A stretch of 17,362 nt of DNA from Desulfobacterales bacterium. GTDB taxonomy: Bacteria > Desulfobacterota > Syntrophobacteria > B119-G9. The translations under genes were made by a program, and so were the position numbers. The stretch covers positions 1 through 17,362 of the forward strand of contig JALXAI010000342.1 of the NCBI GenBank assembly GCA_026992215.1, written 5' to 3'. Shown here one piece after another: positions 1 through 6,542 of this stretch. The notes under the pieces were generated by a model. It saw only the letters and a program-made list of their open reading frames with translations. It ran no database searches and was not told the DNA's origin. Position 1 is the first letter of the stretch, and every line of letters starts with the position of its first letter.

Positions 1-101
1 AACTGGTAACTGTAAAACTTCCTGCTCGTTCCACACCGATCGCACTTGATGCATGAAACGTGAGAACCATAACGCTTGATAACTTGAACTCCGGTCTCCA
101 T
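1..101 (-). CDS. Cys-rich protein of unknown function, partial (N-terminal 33 residues)
   Basis: This leftward reading frame starts with ATG at 101-99 and runs open to the window edge. A good ribosome-binding site, GGGAGG at 108-113, lies 6 nt upstream of the start. The visible N-terminus contains a tight cysteine cluster, C17-x2-C20-x2-C23 (SCIKCDRCGTS), preceded by a short basic stretch. Such clusters usually bind zinc or an iron-sulfur centre, but 33 residues are too few to name a family. A plausible sigma70-type promoter lies upstream at 193-220, and the gene is divergent from the zinc-ribbon gene at 439. That it is a real gene is supported by the RBS, the promoter and the Cys pattern. 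Its function is not known. Confidence 0.55.
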   Translation of the reverse strand, partial: METGVQVIKRYGSHVSCIKCDRCGTSRKFYSYQ

Positions 102-192
102 ACAATACCTCCCATCGGGTTTCGAAGATAAGCAAATTCCGTACCCTCGCAGCCAGACACTGGAGAAATATTTTGCTTCTCTAACTTGTAGC

Positions 193-220
193 ATGATATC
201 GTGGAGTTATGATCGTCCAA
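193..220 (-). promoter_or_regulatory. Candidate sigma70 promoter for the leftward Cys-rich gene
   Basis: On the minus strand there is TTGGAC (215-220), a 16-bp spacer, and TATCAT (193-198). Each box matches four or five of six consensus bases. It would give a leader of roughly 85 nt before the ATG at 101. This is a match by eye only. Confidence 0.35.
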
Positions 221-314
221 ACAGAATAACCATGCTTCAAAACGAATGACAATGCGTGTTAAATTGCAGCAGTGGGAAAAAAATGGCACATTTGGGTTTC
301 AAAATTTCTTATTT

Positions 315-332
315 TGTGACCTTTTGTTCACA
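315..332. promoter_or_regulatory. Palindromic site TGTGA-N8-TCACA, possible operator
   Basis: The sequence has perfect 5-bp arms, TGTGA at 315-319 and TCACA at 328-332, with a further C/G pair one position inside each arm. It lies in the divergent intergenic region, about 50 bp upstream of the -35 box of the zinc-ribbon gene. The half-sites resemble CRP/FNR-superfamily half-sites, but the spacer is 8 bp rather than the classical 6. It could bind a related dimeric regulator or be chance. Confidence 0.3.
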
Positions 333-380
333 GTCCCGAGGAAAAAGCAGGGAAAACCGAGGTAGTACATCCGGCAACCC

Positions 381-408
381 TTGACATGCGAAGTAAAGGG
401 TATAAATT
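381..408 (+). promoter_or_regulatory. Sigma70-type promoter of the zinc-ribbon gene
   Basis: A perfect -35 box TTGACA lies at 381-386. The -10 is either TATAAA at 401-406 (14-bp spacer, short) or TAAATT at 403-408 (16-bp spacer). It is about 30 bp upstream of the start at 439, giving a short leader. Confidence 0.5.
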
Positions 409-438
409 ATTTCAGAAAGGAAAACCATGGAGGAAAAA

Positions 439-639
439 ATGCCCATTTTCGAGTATAGGTGTAAAGACTGTGGTGCTAAGTTCGAGAAAATAGTTTTTGG
501 ATCACCCGATTCCGAGATTGAATGTCCTGAGTGTCATTCCAAAAACGTAACAAAGCTGTTTTCTCCCTTTTCGACCGCGGGAAATAGCAGGACCTCGGCT
601 GTTACTTCATGTGGCAGCACGGGATCAGGATTTTCCTGA
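439..639 (+). CDS. FmdB-family zinc-ribbon regulatory protein
   Basis: A 66-residue protein beginning MPIFEYRCKDCG, the hallmark start of the FmdB/CxxC_CxxC_SSSS zinc-ribbon family. Two CxxC knuckles, C8/C11 and C29/C32, should coordinate one zinc. The tail is Ser/Thr/Gly-rich (GSTGSGFS), also typical. An in-frame ATG 12 nt upstream (427) is possible. The 439 start is preferred because it gives the family's conserved N-terminus and has GGAGG 5 nt upstream, inside the first codons of the longer form. The family was named for a putative regulator of formamidase/amidase genes, but the role of most members is unknown. It has its own promoter (381-408), sits alone, and is followed by a hairpin (655-671). 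Cytoplasmic. Confidence 0.85.
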   Translation: MPIFEYRCKDCGAKFEKIVFGSPDSEIECPECHSKNVTKLFSPFSTAGNSRTSAVTSCGSTGSGFS

Positions 640-654
640 GCTTCGTAGAGGTGC

Positions 655-687
655 GACGATGGTTCATCGTCACGGCGCCGCTTTTTG
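655..687 (+). terminator. Candidate terminator after the zinc-ribbon gene
   Basis: A perfect hairpin, GACGATG-GTT-CATCGTC (655-671), begins 16 bp after the stop codon. It is followed by a GC-rich decamer and then TTTTT at 682-686. The T-run is displaced from the stem, so this is not a canonical intrinsic terminator. A second GCGCC/GGCGC pair further on ends in six T's near 714-719. Confidence 0.35.
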
Positions 688-824
688 GAAAAACCTTCCG
701 GGGGCGCTGTACCTTTTTTAATTCAGATGACTATCCCGGGAGATACGCTCAGCTTATTCCCAGGATTCACGGCCTGACCCGGCCAGGTCGTAACCGTAAT
801 GAACCAAGGGCGGATTTATAATCC

Positions 825-840
825 TCCCGAGGCGGATCTT
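825..840 (-). repeat. Short palindromic repeat, inverted and shortened copy
   Basis: TCCCGAGGCGGATCTT is the reverse complement of the repeat at 1078-1097 with four central bases (CCAG) missing. It is in the opposite orientation to the two downstream copies. Confidence 0.4.
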
Positions 841-926
841 TGACCCTGAGTTAGGTTTTAAGTTTTAGGTGAGAACAGCTTGCAGCAACGCGGCAGAGCT
901 CATTTCTGTAATTGCCTGGTTGGGGA

Positions 927-974
927 GGTTGAGTAGGGAAGGTTGAGGAGTTTGAGGAAGTTGAAATGGTTGAG
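927..974. repeat. Degenerate TTGAG-type short tandem repeat
   Basis: GGTTGAG or close variants recur at 927, 941, 950, 959 and 968. The last four are spaced exactly 9 bp apart. The strand is purine-rich. No function is evident. Confidence 0.4.
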
Positions 975-1077
975 TGCTTTTCTTCATTGTACTCTTTTTC
1001 CCCTGTCCCCTGCAGCTTGAATTCCGGAAGGGGCGAGGATCCTAAGTTCCTGAAGCAGGGTGGAAAAACCAGGTCGA

Positions 1078-1097
1078 AGATCCGCCTCTGGCGGGAT
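1078..1097 (+). repeat. Short palindromic repeat copy
   Basis: AGATCCGCCTCTGGCGGGAT, identical to the copy at 1136-1155. The core CCGCC-TCT-GGCGG is a perfect 5-bp hairpin with a 3-nt loop, as in REP-like intergenic elements. Confidence 0.6.
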
Positions 1098-1135
1098 CGA
1101 AGGGACAATGAAACAAAAACCATCGTTTGCTTCGG

Positions 1136-1155
1136 AGATCCGCCTCTGGCGGGAT
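1136..1155 (+). repeat. Short palindromic repeat copy
   Basis: 20 bp identical to 1078-1097, 58 bp downstream of it, in the same orientation and with the same CCGCC-TCT-GGCGG hairpin. Confidence 0.6.
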
Positions 1156-1683
1156 AGCTATTTTCGCATAAACGAATAACAAATAGCGAATAACTCATTC
1201 AAACCTCTTGGTTGCGTCTCCGCTTTACTGGTCCGTTTCAGCTTTCACTGCCATGTAAACCGTTATTTTTGGAAATTACCTTGCTCTGTTCTTCAATCTG
1301 AACCCTGGCATTTCCCCGGGTCATCCGTTACCGAATCCACCGGTGCATGGACAAATATTTGCTTACGCTTAAATTACGTGCCCGGGAAGAAGAACCCCTG
1401 TACATGGTTAATAAAACAGAGTGCGAGGGGGCAGCCGGGCAAGAGGGTCTCAGGGAGGTGAATCAATTCTGACTTGTCTTTTCATCCCTTCGGTGTGGGC
1501 AATCCCGGGTCAATATTAAGAGAATTTCACTGCCGGGAACCTGGCATCCTCACCTTCCGACAGCGTGTGTTCATGAAGGATTGACCAGACCGACCTTATG
1601 GAAAGATTTAAAAAACCTCATTGCATGTGCGAGCCTGTGGTGGTAGTCTTGTGTAACTTCATGAAAATGAAAGACACGCGAAA

Positions 1684-2136
1684 ATGCCTCGTAAATCCTT
1701 AAACACCGATTCCAGGGAATATCCCGTGCTACCCAGGGTGGCTGTAGGTGCCATAGTGTTGAAAGATGGCAAGGTGCTTCTTGTGAAAAGAGGGCACCCG
1801 CCTGCCGTGGACTTCTGGTCGATTCCCGGGGGAGCGCTCAGGCTCGGCGAATCTCTCGAAAGGGCAGCAGAGCGGGAAATATTTGAAGAGACGGGGGTAG
1901 TGATAAGAGCGAGGAAACCTATCTACCCGTTTGATGTAATTATCAGGGACAGGGAAGGAAAGATCAAATATCACTACGTTATTCTAGACTTTATCGGTGA
2001 TTACGTATCCGGTACGCTGCACCCTGCCGATGATGTTACCGATGCGCGCTGGTTTTCACCGGGGGACCTGGAGGGCAGGAAGGTAACAGCTACAACCATT
2101 AAGCTCTTGAAGGAAATAGGTTTTTTCCAAAAGTAG
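1684..2136 (+). CDS. Nudix hydrolase
   Basis: A 150-residue Nudix-fold pyrophosphohydrolase. The Nudix box is complete and correctly spaced: G50, E56, R64-E65, E68-E69 and G71-V72. The last glutamates hold the catalytic Mg2+. The box is preceded by the core strand VAVGAIVLKDGKVLLVKR and by WSIPGG. The sequence resembles the ADP-ribose/NADH pyrophosphatase-like group, but the substrate (nucleoside diphosphate-X) cannot be fixed. The ATG at 1684 has only a weak purine-rich site upstream, so the start is uncertain. The fold itself begins near residue 18. The stop is followed at once by AGGAGG (2137-2142), the ribosome-binding site of the next gene 17 bp on, so the two are co-transcribed. Cytoplasmic, full length. 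Confidence 0.9.
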   Translation: MPRKSLNTDSREYPVLPRVAVGAIVLKDGKVLLVKRGHPPAVDFWSIPGGALRLGESLERAAEREIFEETGVVIRARKPIYPFDVIIRDREGKIKYHYVILDFIGDYVSGTLHPADDVTDARWFSPGDLEGRKVTATTIKLLKEIGFFQK

Positions 2137-2153
2137 AGGAGGAAGACTTACCG

Positions 2154-3119
2154 ATGACGCCGGGAAACCAGACAGGTAATGAAAATTTTCCTGCCAGGGT
2201 GCTGGTAGTGGGAGCGGGAGCAATTGGTTCGTTCTACGGAGGAAAGCTTGCCCGGGCAGGCGCGGATGTATCCGTGGTATGCCGGTCTGACTACGAAGTT
2301 GTTATAGCGAAAGGGTTTAAAGTAAAAAGTGTTATGGGAGATTTTGACTTCATGCCCAGCAGGGTATTGAAGAGCGCCGCGGAGTACGAGGATGAGCCGG
2401 ACTATATTATAGTATCGCTGAAGGTTTTGCCGGAAGTTAATACGGTTGAACTTATAAGGCCGGCGGTTTACCGTGACACAGCCATTGTTTTGTTACAAAA
2501 CGGGATAGACATCGAAAAACCGGTTGCGGAGGCATTTCCCCGAAACGAACTGATAAGCGGTCTTGCCTTTGTATGCGTAAATCGGGTGGGTCCCGGGGAG
2601 GTAGAACATCTTGATTACGGGCGAGTTGTACTGGGGATGTACCCGACGGGAGTATCACGCAAGACGAAAGCCCTGGCGGAGCTATTTAACAGGTCCGGCA
2701 TACCGTGCAAAGTACACGAAGATATCGTGAAAGCAAGATGGCAAAAATTGATTTGGAACGCGCCCTTTAATCCCATTTCTGTCCTGGGGGGCGGAATAAG
2801 CACCGAGGAAATGCTGGATCAGGAAGAAACGGCTCTTCTGGCAAGAAGGGTGATGGAAGAGGTCAGGGCAGTAGCGGCGTCAGAAGGTCATGTACTGGAT
2901 GAATCGGTGGTGGACCAGAATATTAATGACACGGTAAAGATGAAACCATATAAAACCAGCATGCTGCTGGATTATGAGGCGAAAAGACCCATGGAGGTTG
3001 AAGCCATCCTCGGAAACGCGCTTCGAATCGCAAGAAAAAACGGGGTTTTTGTATGCCACATGCAAACCCTTTACGCCTTGCTTAAATCCGTGGACATTAA
3101 AAACTTGGCTTCGGCGTAA
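2154..3119 (+). CDS. panE: Ketopantoate reductase family protein (2-dehydropantoate 2-reductase)
   Basis: 321 residues of the PanE/ApbA family, which reduces 2-dehydropantoate to pantoate with NADPH on the route to pantothenate and CoA. An N-terminal Rossmann motif GAGAIG (20-25) follows an extra leader of about 14 residues. Family active-site positions are present: N116 in LLQNGID, K198 in ARWQKLIWNAPFNPIS, and E281 in the helix after KTSMLLDYEAKRPME. The C-terminal helical domain is complete. AGGAGG at 2137-2142 supports the ATG at 2154. It lies 17 bp after the Nudix gene and 98 bp before the PhzF-family gene. Paralogues in this family act on other 2-oxo acids and no pantothenate gene is adjacent, so the exact substrate is inferred from the family. 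Confidence 0.85.
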   Translation: MTPGNQTGNENFPARVLVVGAGAIGSFYGGKLARAGADVSVVCRSDYEVVIAKGFKVKSVMGDFDFMPSRVLKSAAEYEDEPDYIIVSLKVLPEVNTVELIRPAVYRDTAIVLLQNGIDIEKPVAEAFPRNELISGLAFVCVNRVGPGEVEHLDYGRVVLGMYPTGVSRKTKALAELFNRSGIPCKVHEDIVKARWQKLIWNAPFNPISVLGGGISTEEMLDQEETALLARRVMEEVRAVAASEGHVLDESVVDQNINDTVKMKPYKTSMLLDYEAKRPMEVEAILGNALRIARKNGVFVCHMQTLYALLKSVDIKNLASA

Positions 3120-3217
3120 AGTATCAACTACCGGCTTGTCTAAGTGGATGGCGGCACTGTCAAGTGGGAGGGAGTTTAACCGTGAATTAGTCGATTTTAT
3201 GGGAGGTCTTAAGAAGA

Positions 3218-4000
3218 ATGGAGATTCCGATTTACCAGGTGGATGCTTTTACGAACCGGGTATTTTCAGGCAACCCGGCGGCCGTATGCCCCCTGAAAGA
3301 GTGGCCTGGCGACGAGATCCTGCAAGGTATAGCTGCTGAAAATAACCTGTCGGAGACCGCTTTTTTCGTCAATGAAAACGGAAGATATCACCTGCGATGG
3401 TTTACACCGAAAGCCGAGGTGGACCTGTGCGGACATGCCACTCTTGCGGCAGCGTTTGTCATATTCAACTTCGTTGATACTTCTCCCGGATCCATAACCT
3501 TTGATACGGCCAGCGGCGAGCTAACCGTGAATAGGGAAAGCAGCGGTCTGCTCTCCATGGACTTTCCATCTCGCAGGGCAAGCTCATGCAGCATTCCCGA
3601 AGAGCTTATAAAAGGGCTGGAAAAGAAACCGCTGGAAGTCTTTTTATCGAGGGACTACCTCGTGGTTTACGAAAGTGAAGAAGAGGTAAAAGCAATAGAC
3701 CCCGATATGGCTCTTTTGAAGAACCTTGATTCCCTTGGTGTGATTATCACGGCACCCGGGAAAACGGCTGACTTCGTGTCCCGCTTCTTTGCACCGAAGG
3801 TTGGCGTCCCCGAAGATCCCGTGACCGGTTCTGCTCACTGCACTCTCATTCCTTACTGGTCCGAACGTCTCAAGAAAAGAAGGCTCAGGGCGGTTCAAGT
3901 CTCTTCCCGGGGAGGGGAGCTGTATTGCGAGGATATGGGAAACAGGGTAAAAATAGGAGGATACGCGGCATTATACATGAAAGGGACGATTTTTCTCTAG
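3218..4000 (+). CDS. PhzF-family isomerase/epimerase-like protein
   Basis: A 260-residue protein of the PhzF/diaminopimelate-epimerase fold. Domain 1 opens with the family start IYQVDAFTNRVFSGNPAAV and carries the catalytic-type glutamate E46 in ENNLSETAFF, equivalent to PhzF E45. It also has DLCGHAT (69-75). Domain 2 contains GVPEDPVTGSAH (196-206), the second conserved signature. Length matches the usual 255-300 residues. PhzF isomerises a dihydro-3-hydroxyanthranilate in phenazine synthesis, but no other phenazine gene is here. This is a stand-alone family member (YddE/YHI9 type) with unknown substrate. GGGAGG at 3201-3206 and AAGAAG closer to the ATG support the start. It is probably in the Nudix/panE transcription unit, as no terminator separates them. 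Confidence 0.85.
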   Translation: MEIPIYQVDAFTNRVFSGNPAAVCPLKEWPGDEILQGIAAENNLSETAFFVNENGRYHLRWFTPKAEVDLCGHATLAAAFVIFNFVDTSPGSITFDTASGELTVNRESSGLLSMDFPSRRASSCSIPEELIKGLEKKPLEVFLSRDYLVVYESEEEVKAIDPDMALLKNLDSLGVIITAPGKTADFVSRFFAPKVGVPEDPVTGSAHCTLIPYWSERLKKRRLRAVQVSSRGGELYCEDMGNRVKIGGYAALYMKGTIFL

Positions 4001-4017
4001 TTTTTAAGGGTCAGTTA

Positions 4018-4046
4018 TTGCAAATTACCGTAATGATGCTTACTTT
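4018..4046 (+). promoter_or_regulatory. Weak candidate promoter upstream of ftsH
   Basis: TTGCAA (4018-4023), a 17-bp spacer and TACTTT (4041-4046) lie in the 125-bp gap before ftsH. The -10 is a poor match. Read-through from the upstream genes is an alternative. Confidence 0.22.
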
Positions 4047-4125
4047 GTTTTTGATGATCGGAGCCGACCGGGGTATCCGATGGCGGATGGAACACAATTA
4101 AAGATAGGATAGAAAAGGAGGGGAC

Positions 4126-5946
4126 GTGGAACAAAAGACAAAATATTCAATATGGTATGTGATTATTGCCGTCTGGGGTGTCCTGTTAATGCAGCAGTTC
4201 ATTGCATCACAACTGGCGATCAAGGTTATTCCTTACAGCCAGTTTTTAAGGGCACTGAAAGAAGGGAAGGTCACAGAGGTAGCCATAGGGAAAGATGTTA
4301 TCCAGGGGCGGATGAAAATAAAGAAGGACGGGGAGGAGAAGACCATCCTCTTTAAAACGATACGGGTGGATCCCGAGCTTTCCCAGCAGCTTGAAAAATA
4401 CAACGTGACGTTCAGGGGCGAGATGGAAAGCACCCTGATTCGGGATCTTTTCAGCTGGGTATTCCCCATTCTCTTTTTTGTAGGCCTTTGGTACTTGCTG
4501 ATCGGACGGATGGGGCCGCGAGCCGGCTTTATGTCTTTCGGGAGATCCAGGGCAAAGATATATGCCGAAGACGAAACCGGAGTTACCTTCGAAGACGTGG
4601 CCGGCTGTGACGAAGCCAAAGAAGAGTTAAAGGAAGTGGTGCTCTTTCTCAAACAACCGGAGCGCTACATAGAACTTGGAGCCCAAATACCCAAGGGGGT
4701 TCTCCTTGTGGGGCCTCCGGGTACGGGAAAAACGCTTCTGGCCAGGGCTGTGGCAGGAGAAGCAAAGGTTCCGTTTTTTTCCATAGCAGGTTCGGAATTC
4801 GTGGAAATGTTCGTGGGAGTCGGTGCGGCTCGCGTTCGTGACCTTTTCACCCAGGCCAAAGAAAAGGCGCCGTGCATAGTTTTTATAGACGAAATTGACG
4901 CGATAGGCAAAATGCGCGGGAGCCATCCCATGGGTGGGGAAGAGGAACGGGAACAAACGCTGAATCAGCTCCTGGTCGAACTTGACGGTTTTGAGCCGAA
5001 CCAGGGAGTAATCCTACTTGCGGCAACGAACAGGCCGGAAGTACTGGATCCGGCCTTGTTGAGACCCGGGAGGTTCGACAGGCAGGTACTTGTTGATGCG
5101 GCTGATCTTAACGGACGGGAGGCGATACTTCGAGTGCACGCAAGGAACAAGCCGCTGGCCCCGGACGTGGATCTGCGGGCTATTGCTGCCAGGACCCCGG
5201 GCTTTTCGGGCGCAGACCTTGCCAACGTGATGAACGAAGCGGCGTTGCTGGCAGCCAGGAGAGGGTCAAAGGTAATAACACAGAAGGACCTGGAAGAAGC
5301 GGTTGAGAAGGTGGTTGCAGGGCCGGAACGAAAGAGCCGTCGCTTAAACGAGGAAGAACGAAGAAGGGTGGCCTACCACGAAAGTGGTCACGCGCTCGTG
5401 GGACATCTTTGCGAGCACGCGGAACCGGTGGCAAAAATATCTATTATTCCCAGGGGTAAGGCAGCCCTCGGTTACACGCTGCAGTTGCCGGAAGAGGAAC
5501 GTTTTCTCATGACCAAGAGCGAAATTCTGGACAAGATATGCAGTACTCTTGGTGGAAGAGCCGCCGAGGAAGTGGTCTTCGGAGAAATTTCCTCGGGAGC
5601 CCAGAACGACCTGGAGAAGGCCACGGAGATGGCCAGAAGCATGGTTTGCAGGCTGGGCATGAGCGAAGAAATCGGACCGGTGGCTCTGGTAAAGGAAACC
5701 ACGCTGTTTCTCAAGGAAGCGTTGCCGAAACGACCGGAGGTTAGTGAAGAATGGATGGCAAAGGTTGACGAAGAAGTAAAAAAGATACTTGAAGAACAAT
5801 ACGAAAGAGCAAGGAATATTCTTTCCGAGCACAGGCACACGCTGGAGAAGGTTGCCACGGTCCTGATGGAAAGAGAGGTGCTGAACAGGGAGGAATTTGA
5901 AAAGCTGGTAGAGGAGACTGAGAAAGAAGCGAAGAAGGGGGATTAG
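4126..5946 (+). CDS. ftsH: ATP-dependent zinc metalloprotease FtsH
   Basis: A 606-residue membrane-anchored AAA+ protease that extracts and degrades damaged membrane proteins and short-lived regulators. In order it has a transmembrane segment at about 10-30, a periplasmic domain at about 31-107, a second transmembrane segment at about 108-127, and an AAA module. The AAA module has Walker A GPPGTGKT (196-203), the pore loop FVG (229-231), Walker B FIDEID (253-258), and SRH arginine fingers R313 and R316. The peptidase has H418-E-x-x-H422 and the third zinc ligand D495. The C-terminus is coiled-coil-like and acidic. The start is GTG, with AAGGAGGGG at 4115-4123. The short tail and divergent N-terminus suggest an accessory FtsH paralogue rather than the usual housekeeping copy. 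This is an inference. A repeat cassette begins 2 bp after the TAG. Confidence 0.97.
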   Translation: MEQKTKYSIWYVIIAVWGVLLMQQFIASQLAIKVIPYSQFLRALKEGKVTEVAIGKDVIQGRMKIKKDGEEKTILFKTIRVDPELSQQLEKYNVTFRGEMESTLIRDLFSWVFPILFFVGLWYLLIGRMGPRAGFMSFGRSRAKIYAEDETGVTFEDVAGCDEAKEELKEVVLFLKQPERYIELGAQIPKGVLLVGPPGTGKTLLARAVAGEAKVPFFSIAGSEFVEMFVGVGAARVRDLFTQAKEKAPCIVFIDEIDAIGKMRGSHPMGGEEEREQTLNQLLVELDGFEPNQGVILLAATNRPEVLDPALLRPGRFDRQVLVDAADLNGREAILRVHARNKPLAPDVDLRAIAARTPGFSGADLANVMNEAALLAARRGSKVITQKDLEEAVEKVVAGPERKSRRLNEEERRRVAYHESGHALVGHLCEHAEPVAKISIIPRGKAALGYTLQLPEEERFLMTKSEILDKICSTLGGRAAEEVVFGEISSGAQNDLEKATEMARSMVCRLGMSEEIGPVALVKETTLFLKEALPKRPEVSEEWMAKVDEEVKKILEEQYERARNILSEHRHTLEKVATVLMEREVLNREEFEKLVEETEKEAKKGD

Positions 5947-5958
5947 GCGACGCCTCGA

Positions 5959-5989
5959 TACGCGGCTTCGCCGCTACTCGGCGTTCCGC
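5959..5989 (+). repeat. Hairpin repeat, left copy 1
   Basis: The 31-bp unit begins TACGCGGCTTCGCCGC and ends GGCGTTCCGC. It contains the perfect stem-loop GCGGC-TTC-GCCGC and is identical to the copy 40 bp downstream. Confidence 0.9.
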
Positions 5990-5998
5990 TAAGTTCAT

Positions 5999-6029
5999 TA
6001 CGCGGCTTCGCCGCTACTCGGCGTTCCGC
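5999..6029 (+). repeat. Hairpin repeat, left copy 2
   Basis: 31 bp identical to 5959-5989. It ends 21 bp before the GIY-YIG start codon, so the nuclease gene has almost no leader of its own. Confidence 0.9.
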
Positions 6030-6050
6030 CTCAAACTCAATTCAATAGCA

Positions 6051-6335
6051 ATGAAAGGTTATATGTACATCCTGAAATGTGCTGATAGCAGTTTCTACAC
6101 GGGCAGTACCACGAATCTTGAGTGGAGACTGTACCAGCACGAGATAGGAAAAGGATCCGAGTACACGAGGAAACGCCTCCCCATAGAGCTCGTTTACTAC
6201 GAAAAATTTGAAAGAATAGACGAAGCATACGCTCGGGAAAAACAGATTCAAAAATGGAGCAGGGGAAAAAAGGAAGCCCTGATTAAGGGCAAATTTGGTA
6301 CGCTGAAAAAACTGGCGAAGAAAAACTTTGATTGA
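6051..6335 (+). CDS. Small GIY-YIG nuclease (UPF0213/UvrC-N-like)
   Basis: A 94-residue stand-alone GIY-YIG domain. The first half-motif is YMYIL (4-8) and the second is FYTGST (15-20, YIG as Y16-T17-G18). These are followed by R26 in NLEWRLYQH, the KGSEYTRKRLPIELVYYEKFE block, and E63 in AREKQIQKWSRGKKEALI, the metal-binding glutamate of the fold. All catalytic positions look intact. The tail is lysine-rich. GIY-YIG domains cleave DNA by a one-metal mechanism in homing endonucleases, UvrC and some mobile elements. There is no clear Shine-Dalgarno or promoter in the 21 bp upstream, so expression may depend on read-through from ftsH. It sits inside the inverted hairpin-repeat cassette (5949-6577), pointing to a role in the spread or upkeep of those repeats. 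That role is inferred. Confidence 0.9.
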   Translation: MKGYMYILKCADSSFYTGSTTNLEWRLYQHEIGKGSEYTRKRLPIELVYYEKFERIDEAYAREKQIQKWSRGKKEALIKGKFGTLKKLAKKNFD

Positions 6336-6366
6336 CGCAAGATTTTATGACCATCGCTCATCCAGC

Positions 6367-6402
6367 GTAGGCCTGTGGCCTGATTCATGGAAATCCGCCT
6401 AC
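6367..6402. other. Internal stem-loop of the cassette
   Basis: GTAGGC (6367-6372) can pair with GCCTAC (6397-6402). A smaller alternative hairpin, AGGCC-TGT-GGCCT (6369-6381), overlaps it. No T-run follows, so it is not a standard terminator. It lies in the 127-bp non-coding segment between the nuclease stop and the right repeat array. Confidence 0.35.
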
Positions 6403-6462
6403 ACGAAAATCCCGTGCCTCTTTCACCCTACTGCGTGGTGCCCCGTATCGTGAGGGACAGTG

Positions 6463-6502
6463 CGCCGAGTAGCGGCGAAGCCGCGTATCGAGAATGGCGG
6501 GA
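6463..6502 (-). repeat. Hairpin repeat, right array unit 1
   Basis: A 40-bp unit. Its first 25 bp (6463-6487) are the exact reverse complement of the left-array core, followed by TCGAGAATGGCGGGA. A degenerate copy in the same 40-bp register (6423-6462) precedes it. Confidence 0.9.
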
Positions 6503-6542
6503 CGCCGAGTAGCGGCGAAGCCGCGTATCGAGAATGGCGGGA
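6503..6542 (-). repeat. Hairpin repeat, right array unit 2
   Basis: A 40-bp unit identical to 6463-6502, including the 15-bp linker, which suggests recent tandem duplication. Confidence 0.9.

Larger units (their letters stand above)
640..1683. other. Gene-poor intergenic region with degenerate repeats
   Basis: About 1 kb with no convincing gene. Open frames here have biased, low-complexity translations, no ribosome-binding sites and no family resemblance. It holds short palindromic GATCCGCCTC repeats (825-840, 1078-1097, 1136-1155) and a TTGAG-type degenerate repeat (927-974). From about 1200 to 1680 I see only unique sequence. No tRNA or obvious conserved RNA was recognised. It probably also contains the promoter of the Nudix operon, but no strong match stands out. 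Confidence 0.6.

Noticed and set aside
609..821. 70-codon rightward open frame overlapping the FmdB-type gene
   Set aside because: It overlaps the 3' end of a real gene in another frame, runs through the hairpin at 655-671, and has no family features.
851..1198. 115-codon leftward open frame
   Set aside because: The translation is low-complexity and spans the palindromic repeats and the TTGAG repeat. It has no ribosome-binding site or recognisable family, so it is best explained as repeat-derived.
1581..1609. TTGACC at 1581 as the -35 of a Nudix-operon promoter
   Set aside because: No acceptable -10 hexamer lies 15-19 bp downstream, and the alternative TTGCAT-N17-TAGTCT (1621-1649) is also weak.
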